Assembly: GCA_000231825.2 (NCBI GenBank)
Contig: JH720372.1
Coordinates: forward strand, 1,401 to 65,400
Direction: 5' to 3'
Length of the DNA stretch: 64,000 nt
Source: Tetrahymena elliotti 4EA
Lineage: Eukaryota; Ciliophora; Oligohymenophorea; Hymenostomatida; Tetrahymenidae
How positions within the stretch are numbered: position 1 is the first letter of the stretch; each line of letters begins with the position of its first letter. The notes beneath the pieces were generated by a model that was not told the origin of the DNA, did no database searches, and worked only from the letters and a program-made list of their open reading frames with translations. The translations under genes and the position numbers were made by a program. Shown one piece after another: positions 10,980-24,598 of this stretch.

Positions 10980-13016
10980 TCATTTTGGAATGTATTCATT
11001 TACATTTATAATTGGAAAATTACCTGAGCTCTCTAATGTATGAAACTTAAATATGTACTCTTTTCCTACTTAGAGAGTGTTGTACTGTAAGGTATACTAT
11101 TGCTTTAGAATTGCATGAATTATTTAAGAAGGTTTGAGAGTGTAAGAAATAAATTAAGGATTTAATCTTTCTACAGAAATTATTTCAGCTATTGCTGTCT
11201 AAAAAGGTTTCAAATTAATATTCTCAATCTTGACTGTTATGATGCTTTATTCTCCTTCAATACTCTTAATTAATTTCTCTTTTTGGTAGTAATCTTCCTT
11301 AGAACTGCTTTTGTAATTACTTCCGTTATTATTAAAATCAGTAGTTTTATTGAAAGCACTATTCACAGCCAAACTATTACGCTTTATTCCACTATCTCCC
11401 AATTGTTTAGAAGGACTTTAAGCAGTTAATTTTCTGTCGCAGTAGTTATTTTGATAATTTTGTAAGTTATTTCCAAAGTTGTTTGCAGCATTTATATGAT
11501 ATTACAAATTGTTATTGTTGTTGTTGCTAATAAATTAATTTTAGTAATCATTAGCAGATCCTCCAATTTTCAAGTTAGATACTTTGTTATTGTTTTTTAG
11601 TAAAGATTAGCTACTATTTGACATCTAATTATAAAGGGTATTCATCTTTCTGTCATTATTAAGTAACCTATTTTTATTTTAATCTTCTTCTATATCTGAT
11701 TCTGTGGACATCGATTGAGAGCTATTTTTAATATTTTTTTTGATAGACACACTTTATATTGAAGAATCTAAAAGTTATTAATTATATTCTATGTTATTAA
11801 AATTCTACAAGTTCAAATTCTTTGGCTATATACACGGACTAAGATCAGAAGTATCATTTTATTCTTAACTACGTTGTTATTATTGTTATTATTATCTAAA
11901 TTAATTATTATAATTAGGTTTCTATTAAAATTAATATGGGTTATTTTGATATGATGAGCTGATGTTTTAGTTTCTATATGGATTTATAAATTATTAAGTA
12001 AAGGTTCCCTTTTCATCCTCTAAGTCATCATCAATTTCTTATTCACTTGAAGATGAAGATTTATAAAATGGCTTATTTTTTTTCTAAAGATTAATTTATA
12101 AGTTGCTAGTTAAACTTTGATTTCCTGCCATTCTGCTTTTATTGCGTTTTTTATTTTTTTTATTTTAAACGCATGTTGCACCAACTTAGTAGCTAGATTT
12201 TTAAATGTTCTTGCTCTAAGTTTACATAGTAATTTATTAGCTCTTTTATGGAATTTATGAAGATGATGGAATTTGGGGTCCCATTTTCTTTTGAGGATTT
12301 TCAGGAATAGGTGAGATCTTCTAAATATTTTTTTATTTATATGATTCCTAGAATTCTTAGTCTGAAGAAGAACTATCGTTAGAAACATTGATATTTATAC
12401 TTCTGCTTAAAGTGTTTTTGCTTTGAATATTTTAATAAGTATTGTTATTATTATAAGTTGAGGTAATATTTTATGTCTCAAACATATTATTTGCAGTATT
12501 AGGTTTTTACCGATTACTTTAAATTTATTGATTAGGCTATTATTGCTTCTATTGAGGAGCTTAAATGTTTGAAGAGTTTTGTATCATCGCATTTTAATAC
12601 CCACCATTTGATATATGAGATTACTGAGGCTTAATAGCATGAGTTGATATAAACTTTTAATCTTCATCACTGCTTTCAGAGTTATGTGAGTTGTTGTATA
12701 AATTAGAATTCATTTGAGCAGTACCACTATTATTGTTATTACCACTTTAAATATTTCCAACTTCATTTTTGTTATTAACTTTTACTTGCTCACTCATTTC
12801 TTATTCTTTTAATTTAGAAATTTAATCAAGCTAATCTCTAAAGCGATTGGCGAAAGGTCGTTTTTTAAGTTTTTTTTTAGCTTAATTGTTAGCTTGGAGC
12901 TCAGAAGCACCAAAGGCATTGAAATATACTCCCCTCATTATTAGCTAGTCATCTGGGGCTTCATCTGCTTCCTTAAAATTAAATTCTTGACTAAATGCCT
13001 AATTTTGTTTTTCCAT
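10980..13016 (-). CDS. Q/N/S-rich protein with a conserved-looking N-terminal block
   Basis: The single-exon protein has 678 residues, starting at an ATG preceded directly by an in-frame TGA. I do not recognise the family. The first 75 residues are compositionally normal: an acidic stretch (FKEADEAPDDQ), then RGVYFNAFGASELQ, then a basic run (KKKLKKRPFANRFRDQ). A long low-complexity region rich in Gln, Asn and Ser follows, with acidic SSSDQE/SSSSSEQE patches that look like CK2 sites and a polyglutamine run encoded mostly by TAA codons near 11.88 kb. The last 110 residues become ordered again (SIITVKIENINLKPFQTAIAEI onward), ending in a Phe/Tyr/Ile-rich segment that could be a small beta domain. 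This layout suggests a nuclear or scaffold protein, but the role is unknown. Confidence 0.85.
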
Positions 13017-14834
13017 GTATCAAAAACTACAACTTCAATACTAAATGTAATATTTCCTTTTTTAGATTGATTATTTTTTATTATCTGTTTTGTGATATAA
13101 AAGCTTTTGATCCAATAATCACTCAGCAAAAATCAGAAGTTTCTTCCTTTGTTTTTATGACCTATCTTCCTTCTATGAGCTTAAAAGTCTTTATAATTTA
13201 ATTAGAATTAGTATTATTGATTTTCTTTAGATGAGTTAATTAGTATGAATTTAATTAGATTTATGATTATTATTTCACTATGTACTCATTTAAGTGCTAA
13301 TTAATATCTAACTCAATTATTACAAAAGCAAATAACTAATCTTATGCTCATCAAATATTGAACATAAAGCATATGATTTTTATTATTTTATTACTATCAC
13401 TAGTTATAATGATTTCAGCTAAAATTGCCTTTTTATTATTGCTTTTTTATTTTTACAAGCAAAATCTCGCGCAAACAGAGGATTTAAAAAATCAAATTTT
13501 TGAATTTTTTACCTTTTTACGCTCCAATCCTGTCAGAATTATTAGTTACTTGAAACATTCCATTTATTTACGAAATATTTTCTTTCATTTTTTTATTAAA
13601 AAAAAACTATTTCTTATAAAAATTCCTTCTTCTTAGCTACTGAAATAGAAATAATATCTCGCTCCAATCTCTTATCTAATTTGTTTTTTTTTATGAAATA
13701 TAATACTTTTATCAAAAATTTGTCATAAATATCAATTTTATTTTTAAATTAATCAAATAATTTAAGTTTAAATATTTTTTATTTATATTTTAGAGATTAG
13801 AAATTGATGAAATATTAACATGTTTATTCATTTTTAATTGTAAAATAAATAACTCATTTAAAAATAAATTTAAAAAAATACCAACTAAGGATTTTAAGAT
13901 ATAAAAAATAAAATTTAAATACATCTACTTTTTTCTTTTTTTTTGTAATAAAATATTCCCATTGTCTAATAGCTCATCTGTTCTAAAAAATTTAGATAAC
14001 TGGATGAATAACAACAAAATTATCAATTTTGTTCATTAGTTTATAAACTTTATTTGATGTAGTTAATCATAAAATTTATTATTTTATTTTTTAAGCATAA
14101 AATTGGAAACAAAAAAAGAAAACACCAAGAATAGACTATTTAATTAGTTTGCTTTTTTTGAATATAAAAATTATTACTAAAATAATAAATGATAAAATTT
14201 AATGAAAAATATTGCTGATAAAATTAATTCAATTTGTTTTTTTGAATTGAATAATCAAAATAAATAGCAGAAAATATAAAATTATTTTCCTTTTTCAAGC
14301 ATTAAACATTTATATAAAAATTGTCTACATCATAAATAAAACATAAAAACTGAATATTTTAAAAACAAATTAATTAATTCAATTTTTTAACTAATTAAGT
14401 ATAAAACGGCTTTTTAAAAAATTGTAAATTGTTTTTGAAGGCTTTTCTAAATTAAGGAATTTTATTGTGCTTAAATACTATATTAGACCAACAAATTAAT
14501 TTATTATTAAAAAATCTATGGAAAAAGTGATCATATAATTTATACTCCATGATATGTCACTATTATAATTTATTGAATTAATTTAAGGTAATAACCAAAA
14601 CCAAAAATTTAAGCCTATAGCAATAAAAAGCACAATCAGAGTTATTTTAATAGCATGTCTAAATCTTTAAATGAAGCAAAATAAAAATTATTCAAGAATT
14701 ATTTTTGATAAAAATCCTAAGGCTAAGTAAATTATTAAAAAATTGTATGATTCCTAATTTAAAAAAATATTTAAAATAATTTTATGTAAATTAAATAGTT
14801 ACCTTCTTAAAATATTGACAAGCTAATAAGATTA
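13017..14834. other. AT-rich intergenic region
   Basis: It lies upstream of the Q/N-rich gene and downstream of the cysteine-rich gene (both -). Short open frames on the plus strand (for example near 13.36-13.64 kb) are hydrophobic and F/L/I-rich, as expected of AT-rich noncoding DNA. They lack a convincing start or domain, so no gene is called. Confidence 0.55.
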
Positions 14835-17800
14835 TCAGATATTTGATATAAATTATAGTTCCTCTTAATGTTCGACTTAATATGCTATCATAAAATATAA
14901 ATAGATTTACCCATTCATTACATTACTTTTTTAAAAAAATGATAAATATTTATTTTAATTAGAAATTAATTTTACAAAAGAATATTTTAGCTTTTCATCT
15001 GCTTAGTATTTTGCTTTGTTAAAGTCTATTTATGAGCTAAGTGTTACATTTTTACCAGGAGAATTCTATTAATAAATAGATCTTGCTGTTGTTTAATCTT
15101 ATGGGAAAAACTTTTAATCTAAATTTTAGATTTTAGAATTTCTATCATTTATTTGAGTTTATGGAAACACCTTAGGTGGAGAAATAGATTAATTATTATT
15201 CCTTAAAATAAACTCTATTTTTCTTGCTCTTCTTTTTGCCCCCAGTTTATTTTTATCTGGAGTCTTACCTTCTTCATTTAACTAATTGTTAAATGTCAAG
15301 AGTGTTTTATTCAATACCAAATTACTATTTGTTTATGGAAGCATAGTAGAGCTCCCCTAGTTGATAGGAGTACGAGGAGTTTTATTTTATTGTTCAATAG
15401 GCAAATTTTAAAATTTTGAATTGTTTGGTGAAAGATTTTAATCATTGTGATCAAATTTAATGTTTGACTAATTTTAATCTTTAAAGTCAGCACGTTTATT
15501 ATTTTCTATTTTAACACTCAAAGGAATAACTTTTAATCTTTATTACAAAGAAGTTTACTAATTTTAATCCTTTAAAAAACCTACAATTATTGATACTACC
15601 CATATAAAAGACTTAATAAATATTATGTAAACTATATATTGATATATAAGCTTAATATCTAAACAATCCTCTCTCAAAGGTCCATTACATCCTGAATTGC
15701 AGTAATAATGACACTAAAAACATTATTTATATGGAGACTAAACATAGTATGTTTCTTTTTCGCATTAAGCAACACATTTTGAATTATATTTTATGAGTAA
15801 ATCTACACAAGTCTCACACTATTTTTAACAAATTAAATTATCAATTTTATAGTTTAAATGCTTATTTTAAATTATTTTATTATAAGACAGATATTTAACG
15901 CCAAGCAACTGGCCCCTTTCTATTTTGATTTATTTTTTTTAGAAATTACCACCTAAAAAATAAAAATCCAAAATACAAGAGGTACTCTGCATTAAATATC
16001 TCTATTGAAGAAATTGAAAAGTCAACAAAATTGATTCAGAAAAATCAAAATAAATATTTATTGAAAATAACTTTAAATAATTTAGATCATTTGAGTGAAA
16101 TTATTATTGCTTTATAAGTGAAATATTATGATACTAATAAATATATATTTCTATTAATTTACTTGATCTTAACTAGGCCCAGAGCATGTTTTACATTAAG
16201 GATGACACTACAAACACTAGCTATTATTTTAATAATACCCATCAGGGCATTAATTTAGGCATTAATTATTAATTAATAAAGAACCTTTTTTAATTTTTAA
16301 AAATATTAAAATTTCTAATTAATATTTTATTTAACATACCTGATTTACATGAAAGACAATTATTGCTTGACAAGCCGTTGCAGCTTTCACAGCTTTGATC
16401 ACAAGAAAAACACTAATTGCTAGAGATAAAAAAACCAAAAGGACATTTGGACAAACACTGATTGTTAAACAAAATTAAAGAGGGCTCGCATGAAGTACAT
16501 TAAGTATTTAATGTGCCAGAACACTCTTAACAGGTTTGATCACATTTTTAACATTAATTTGTAATAGCATCTTTTATGTAGCCATTAGGACAATTTTAAA
16601 TACAAGTTCCACTAGATTAAATATAATAGAGAGAGCCTGAACATGATAAACATTAGTTATTATTTGGACCAGAACAAGTTGCACAAGAACTATCACATTA
16701 TTAGCATTTCATAGTTTAAGTATCACTATATTGGTTAGGTTCACAATTTATTGTGCACACAGAAGTTTAATTTTGATAATATCTAGGTGACTAACAACTT
16801 AAACATTAATTTTTAGATCCTCCTATACAGGTTAAACAAGTTGAATCACATTAAGAGCAAGTATTTGTATTTACATCTAAATAATATCCATTAGAACAAG
16901 AGTTAATACATTATGAGGTAGATTATTAATATATAAGAGAATTACTGCATGTTAGGCAGTTGCTATTTGTTCCACCATAACAAGTTGCACATGTTATATC
17001 ACATTTGGAGCATTAATTATTTTAGGTATTTGGATAATAAGAACCTGGGCAGGATAAAACACAGGTATTATTAAGCTTATTTAAATATAAATTTCCACTG
17101 CAGCTTAAGCAATTATCTTGAGAAGCTCCAGAACAAGTTGTGCAAGTAGAATTACATGGAATACACTTATTGCTCTAAGAATCTGCATAAGTTCCATCAG
17201 GACAACTAGCTACACATTCATTTGTTTAGGAATTCAGATAATAAAAATTTGGACAAGATAGGCAATTATTTGAATATGGTCCAGAACATGTCAAACAATT
17301 CTAATCACAATTTTAACATAGACGAGAAGGAGTTTAACCATATTAATTAGAACTGCATTGTGAAATGCAAGTACTTGAAGATTTTTATAAAAATAAAGGA
17401 CTTTAACAAGAAAGGCAATCATAACTTAGGCTTCCATTACAAGTAGAACATGTAGAATCACACTAAGTGCATTAATTATTTACTTTATTCTAAAATTCCT
17501 TGGTTTAACATGTATTTTTGCATTCATTCCCAGAACTACTCAAAAACAAATCACCTGAACAACTCAAACAATTGCTAGCAGAAGGCCCGAAACAAGTAGA
17601 ACAAGATTAATCGCATTAAGTACATTTGTTGGTTGATTATTCAGGATAGTACCCTTGTGGACAAGTTTCAGTACATGAATTTAATGCCTAGTTTAAATAA
17701 AGAGAATTAGAGCAAGTTATACAATTGTTAGATGATTGACCAAAGCATGTTTAGCAACTTGAATCACATGTAGAACAAGTATTATTTTAAGTATTAGCAT

Positions 17801-20800
17801 ACGTTTTAGGTGGGCAATTTGAAACACAAGATAAAGTATTATGATCTAAATATAAAGTCCCTTGGCAGTTGATGCAATTATTTGCATTAGGACCTGAACA
17901 GGTTTTACAACTAGGGTCACAGACAGAGCAAATATTGTTGTTATTATTTTAGTATGTTCCTTAAGGGCAAGAAGAATTACAAGTGTTTGTATTATAATCT
18001 AGGTATAAAGATCCATAACAGCTTTAACATATTGAAGCCGATCCAGAACAAGTAGTACATGAAGAATTACATGGAGAGCAAGTATTGTTTGAAGAATTTG
18101 AATAAGTTCCGTCAGGGCATGTAGAAGTACAAGTATTTAGTAATTAATTTAGATAAAACCCATCAGGACATGAAAGACAATTGTTAATTTTTGATCCTGA
18201 GCAAGATGAGCAGGATTAATCACATGCCGAACACATATTTCCTTAATCATTTGCATAAGTTCCTTTAGGACAAACAGAAATACAAGTTTTAGAAGTTGTG
18301 CTAAAAAAGAGAGAACCTGAACAAGTTTAACAGTTATTAGAGTCTGGTCCAAAACATGCAGCACAAGAGAAATCACATGCAGAACAAGTATGATTTTAAG
18401 TATTAGCATACGTTTTATCTGGACAATTTTATGTGCAAGAATTATTGTTTTTATCAAAATATAAATTTCCAGAACAAGATAAGCAATTATTAGTTTCAGA
18501 ACCATAGCAAGTCGAACAACTAGAATTACAATTTAAGCAAGTTCCTCCAGAACTGTATGTGCCATCAGGGCAATTAGAAGTACAAGTTTTAATAGATTGG
18601 TTATATGATAAAGAACCAGAGCAAGAAAGACAATTATCTATTTATGGTCCAGTACATGTGGCACAAGTGGAATGACAAGGAGAGCAAATATTTCCAGATG
18701 AATTTGAATAAGTTCCTTGTGGGCAAGTAGATACACAAGTATTTGAAGATTTATATAAATATAGTGAGTTTGAACAAGATAAACAATTATTTGATTATTA
18801 GCCAGAGCAAGTTGAGCAACTTGAGTCACATGGGGAACAAGTATTATTAGATAAATTTTGATAAGTTCCTAAAGGGCAATCAGAGATACAAGAATTTTAA
18901 CTTAAATATAAAGTCTCTGAACAAGACTTACAATTATTAGCATTTGCTCCTGAACAAGTTTTACAAGTTGAATAGCAAGGAGAGCATTTATTTCCTTCAG
19001 AATTTGCAAAGTATCCATCAGGACAAGATGAAACGCATGTATTAGACTACTCATTTAAGTATAAAGAACCTTAACAAGATGAACAATTATTAGAGTTTCC
19101 TCCAAAACATGAAGCGCATTATGAATTACATGGAGAACAAGTATTATTAGATAAATTTTTATAAGTTCCAATAGGGCAATCTGAAACACAAAAGTTTTGA
19201 CTTAAATATAAAGATCCTGAACCTTAGCATGTTAAGCATTAATTATTATTTGGACCTGAGCATGTAGAGCAAGTTTAATCACAATTAATACATTTTAATT
19301 ATTAGCTATCTTAGTATTAGTTAGAATTGCAGTTCAGCACACATGCATTAGATAAAGGTTATAGATAATTTGGGGAAGAGCAACTTAAACAATTATCTGA
19401 GTTTGGTCCATTGCATGTTAGGCATGAAGAATTACAAGGCAAGCATCGATTATCATCAGTAACTATTTATAAAAATAACTTAATATTTTTATATTAAAAA
19501 ATAAGATTACTTGTTGAATAATATGTGTTGCTTGGGCATTAAGAAATACATTAACTATTGAATAAATATAAACTTCCATTACAGCTTTTACATGATGTTT
19601 AATCTCCTATATTCATTAAAATTTAAGTTTCTAAATTAAATTATCAAAAAATGTTTACCTGGGCTTATGCAAGTATAGCAAGAAGTATGACATGTTTTAC
19701 AAGTTTAATCACTAGAACTTTACCAATAAGACACAGGACAAGTTGGTAAACATGTTAAACCATTACCAGGATTTAAAAAATTAGGCGAATTGCAAGAAGT
19801 ACATATATTACCTATTTAATTTTTATAAATTATTTATATGAATGATAAAACTTAAAAATTGAAGTGTTTATTAAAATTTAAATAAAAAAATTTATTTTTT
19901 TGATTGGATATTTTTTTTTTTGAAATTGATATTACTTCAATTTAGGAAGATTAATTTTTTTATAATTATTATAAATTAAACCTGGGGAATTGCATGTTTT
20001 ACAATTAGAGTTGCAGTCAACACAAGTAGTTGGATTACTTAAAAAAGTAGATGAAGGACAGCTAGTTACACATACATTATTATATAAAAAGTATGACTAT
20101 TAGCAAACTAAGCAGCCAGAGGCTCCACAGCTAATACAGTTTGAAGTACACTTTAGATAAAGAATAAATCATACTTTAGCAATAAATTAAAAAAAATATT
20201 ACATAATCGACCAGGATATATAAATTACTAATGGCAAACGATTAAGTACCTACATTATCATTCAAAGTTGTACTAAAAGTTAAACTAAATGTGGTTGAAC
20301 TATGAGTAAAATTAGCAATTTAAGATGATTATTAATCTAATTAATTATTAAAACCACACAAATCTGATGTACCAACATTTAGGTTGTATTAAATTTACTG
20401 AACAGCTGTCCCATCAACTGTAACTGTAAAATATTAATTATTCCATTAATCTATTTTCCAAAGAGTATACCCAACTCTAATCGACCAATGTGGCCCTCTA
20501 TATTTAATAAATTAATTTTTTACTTAATAAAATAATTAATAATTACAGTCCTGTCCAAGATCTGCTTATAGTAGCCCCGCTTCCTGAGAGCCAAAAGCCT
20601 CCTAAAACATGATTGGTCCCACAGTTAGTTGTTAAAGCTCCAGTTGAACCAAAACTAGATAATAACCCCTTAAAATTGCTAACAACTAAACCTAATCCGA
20701 GAATTTCGCTTTATCCAAAATAATTGTTGAAAAGACCTTATAAGAGATAAGAACCATCTTATTTAATAATATAAACAAAAATGATTTACATTAATTTTAA

Positions 20801-21944
20801 TAAACTTCCTTTTACAAAAAATATATTTAATTATAAGGAAAAAATCTATTAATTAATTGCAATTAGATATTCTTAAATTAATTATAAAAACCCTTTCAAC
20901 AATTTTGAAGCATAAAAAAAGTAAAAATAAAGATAGAAATTACTAATTAGAGAAGTACTAAAATCTACACATACACCACTAACTAAGTTAGAAGTTTTAG
21001 GGCAAGAATCAACACAATATCCTTAATATAGATATCCAGAACTGCAAGTGACGCATTATTAAGTTGCCGCGTTAGATGAAGAACAATTTAAATTGAAGTC
21101 CTAAATGCAAATATTTCTGGTGTTGCTTTTTACAAAACCTGTAGGACAACTAGAAACACATGAGTATAAATGCTAAATAAACCCATTGTTACAAGTACAT
21201 GTATTTGAACTCAGAGATGAATTTGCAGGGCAAGTCAAACATTAATTCTAATTATTTAAATTAGCTTATTAAAATATTTGAGAATTTTTAAATTATAAAT
21301 ACACTAGTAGGGCCACTGCATGTAGCGCAAGTTATGTCACAAGTATCAACATATAAATAAAAGTTCTTAAAGGCAAAACCTTAAAAAGTTCTGCCTTAAT
21401 AAGAAATTGTTTAAGTAGTAAAAGTGACTGAGTTTGCAGTATGAGTAATGTTTTTTTAAAATAATACTAATTCATCTTTACAGGTACCTTGAGCTGCATT
21501 TTAAACACAAATTTGTTATCCATCTGATGGTTATTTTGTATACGACCCAACTAAGCTGTTATCAATAAGTATTTTAAATTAATCGTTTTTGGTAGAATTT
21601 ATGCAACCACTTAATAGGAGATCAAATCTTACAGATAGAGTCCAGTGAGGTGGTAACGAGGATAATACTTTTGATTATGTTTATCCGTTTTCAAAAACTC
21701 CTGTGTAATATTTTTATCCACTCCAATCTGAATAAAGTGTATTACTGCAATAATATAAGGTGTTAGGAAGACTCCAATTAGGAGCGTTGCTTGAGTTTGG
21801 ATTTATAAAATCAGATGACACTAAATACTCTCCTATATTTTAATAAAATATTTTTGATAAAGAGAATTAATTAAAAGATTTTATACTTTAAGTACTAATT
21901 GTAATCAAAATTGATAGATTTAAAATGAAATAATTTATTTTCAT
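14835..21944 (-). CDS. Large cysteine-rich (furin-like repeat) type I surface protein
   Basis: Exons in transcript order: 21303-21944, 20944-21247, 20547-20757, 20203-20497, 19982-20150, 19659-19811, 19511-19606, 16340-19462, 16163-16284, 14835-15818. They sum to 6099 nt, 2032 residues, and all phases close. A hydrophobic signal peptide (residues 1-20) leads into a Trp-containing module with PPHWTLSVRF near residue 100. Then come a first CxxC cluster, a second related module with GPHWSIRVGYTLW near residue 388, and about 1250 residues of growth-factor-receptor (furin-like) repeats of about 50 residues, of the form CxxGTYxN...CxxCxxSCxTCSGxxxNNCLSC. One transmembrane helix lies near residues 1760-1787, followed by a cytosolic tail of about 245 residues rich in Asn, Gln, Pro and basic residues. 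Ciliates carry many such surface proteins; the ligand is unknown. Repeats between about 16.4 and 19.4 kb are in one uninterrupted exon. Confidence 0.9.
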
Positions 21945-23336
21945 GTTTTTTTATTCTCTTTATCTGTTGATTTGTAATTTTTTTATTAATCTTAATTTTT
22001 ATTGAGTAAATTCTGCCCTAAATCGTAAAAAATTTACCTCATATTTTATCTAATAATTTCTCTAAGTAAAATAAAGGTATATTTAATATGTAATTTTAAA
22101 ACTCTCATTTTTATTTAATCTTTTCCATAAAATATTTTCATATAGAATTAAGCTCAATTTTTCAATATTTGTTCAACTAAAGGAAAAATTTATAACAAAA
22201 AAATTTTTTATTAGAAAATTTTTAGAATATCTATTTTATGGAAAATATAATTGAAAGTTGTAAAAAATTTTATCTTACTACCTGAGTAATTAAATAATGA
22301 CCAATAATTCAATAATCTTTTTCTTTTGCATTATAATTATTTATTATCAAACAATTAATTAATTTAATAGCACAATCTACGTCAAAATTAAATAACTAGA
22401 GCTATCTCAGCCCAAAACAGAAAAAAATTTCATCATCATGATATGTGTATATCAAATTGTACAATAACAGATGGATATAAAACAAAATATTTCATGATTG
22501 AAATAATTAAAATTGAAATCACTTATTCTAATTGATAGATCTGCATATTTAGAAAAAAAAATAAACACAAAAAAAATGGCAGAGATACTTAAACTCACCT
22601 ATCATAAATATGGTTGTCTAAGTTATTTAACATTAACAAATTAAATCTGCTATCATAGATAAGATTTTGATTAATAAATAAAAATTAATATGTATAAATA
22701 AGTAACTTGTACTTATAAGTAGTACTTGGCTAGAACACAATTTAACTTGAACAGTGACCTTATTATCACAAAACTTTAAATTACATTTATTTTATTATAT
22801 ACGTCATTTAAAAGCAAATTAAAAGTATATTGATAAAATTAAACAAAAACATTAAATGAAAGTTTTTCTTATCAAAATAGAAATTTCTCAAAACTTAAAA
22901 AACTCCTTCATACTTTGTTTTAAATGTTATTTCTTATTTAAATTTTCATTTGTATCAAAAATTAAAAAAATATTTTAAAAAATATAAAAAATAATATCTA
23001 AATCAAGAATCTAAAATATTAAACGAATTAAAATTTATAAATAGCTATCAATTAAAAAAAATTTACAAAAAAAAATATCATAATAAAACATTTTTTCTAA
23101 ACAACTGTTCTATTTAATTCTATTTTGAATTTGAAATGAGAGAGCAAAGAATAATCATCAATTTTGTCATTAATGATTTAATTTCTTATCCATTATATTT
23201 TAAGAGCTTTACTAAATGCCATACATACCTGAATTGGAAAGGCTGAAGAGCCTTTATTTAATATAATCATAAATTTTAATTTAAACATCAATAATGACCT
23301 ATTATGTTTAGTATTTATTTATTTATTCAAAATGTC
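21945..23336. other. Divergent intergenic region
   Basis: This is the upstream flank of the cysteine-rich gene (-) and of a doubtful small ORF (+). I see no gene and no strong motif. Confidence 0.55.
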
Positions 23337-23978
23337 ATGAGTAATAAAGCTGAAAAAGCACTAACCCAAGATATAGAAGCTTTAAATAAATAAAGAATAA
23401 TCCATAGATTTTAAGGATATAGCTCATGTCCTGAATTATTGCCTTTAATTATTTAATTAGGGCTTCAATTTTTAATGAAATAGAACCTTCAAGGATACTT
23501 GTTCTATGTTTCTTTGCTTACAATCAAATATAAAATTCATCAATAAAAAAATTAATTAACTTTTTCTATGAGTTTTTTTTAATTGTGCACACAAATAATT
23601 CCTTAATTAATTAAAATCTCTACAGATACAACTTTTAGAAATAAAAAATATAGATAAATATCCCATCAATAAATAATTAAAAGTTTGATATACTGTATTA
23701 ATAAAGGAGAAACAATGCGTAAAATATTTGGTATTTTTAATTATCAAAAGCAGTTTAACTTTGAAAATATAATAAAAGATTATTATAAAGCTAAATTTTC
23801 TCTGTACGATACTCATTTTAAAACTTTAATTTATCATTATTCCAATTATTTTTCAATTTTTTTGTATTTTCAATCAATCAAAACCCTTTTTCGAAAAAAT
23901 AATAAAATAAATTTATTTAATTGGAATCTAATGTATTTATTTAGTAAATTGATTAATAAACTTGAAATATACATCTGA
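23337..23978 (+). CDS. Doubtful small ORF, unknown function
   Basis: With TGA as the only stop an ATG at 23337 opens 213 codons. The first 65 residues look protein-like (for example FQGYSSCPELLPLIIQLG), while the rest becomes Phe/Tyr/Ile/Lys-rich like translated intergenic DNA. A frame of this length is not rare by chance under this code. It could be a real small gene, a first exon with a wrongly read 3' part, or noise. Confidence 0.3.
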
Positions 23979-24598
23979 GGCAGATATTTCTTTAATTATT
24001 ACTTATCAATATTAATTTTTATCAACTACAATTAAAACAATTAATATGTTTTTCAAAATTTATATTTTTATACATAAAAAAATATGACTTCATAGATTTA
24101 ACAAATTAATAAAATAAATTTATTTAATTTGACTGGAATAAAATATAATTTAATAAACTAATTAATTGTTATGAAAAAGCATTAAATAGAAATATAATTT
24201 ATGTTCATTAGTTTTATTCAGAAATAAATAAAATGATCAAAAATCTTCCTTGAAATTAATTAATATTATATTTTTTGAGAAGAATAAATTTGTAAAACAA
24301 TTCACATCTAACTAAGTAAAACTTAACTCTTTTTAAAATAATTTTAAAATATAGGAAATAGGGTTGTAAATCTTTAAATAATTTTATTTAGAATTTCTTT
24401 TTTTCTTAACATTAGTAATTGATTTTCTGAGCAAATATTTCGAAAACTTAGGTTTTTGAATAAATAACACTTGAATTATTTTATTTATTGATTAATTATT
24501 TAATTAGTAAGACATACACTATTAATTTATTTTAGATAGAATATTGAAAAAAAACAATTATTATTAAGGATTTATAGATTATCAAAAAGTCAGTATAA
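23979..24598. other. AT-rich flank upstream of AOS1
   Basis: No coding sequence or recognisable motif was seen. It presumably holds the AOS1 promoter. Confidence 0.5.

Noticed and set aside
14664..15470. Long plus-strand open frame broken by a single TGA, resembling an F/L-rich membrane protein or pseudogene
   Set aside because: It is the antisense of the tail exon of the cysteine-rich gene. The minus strand is open, in phase with upstream exons and has a sensible tail composition.
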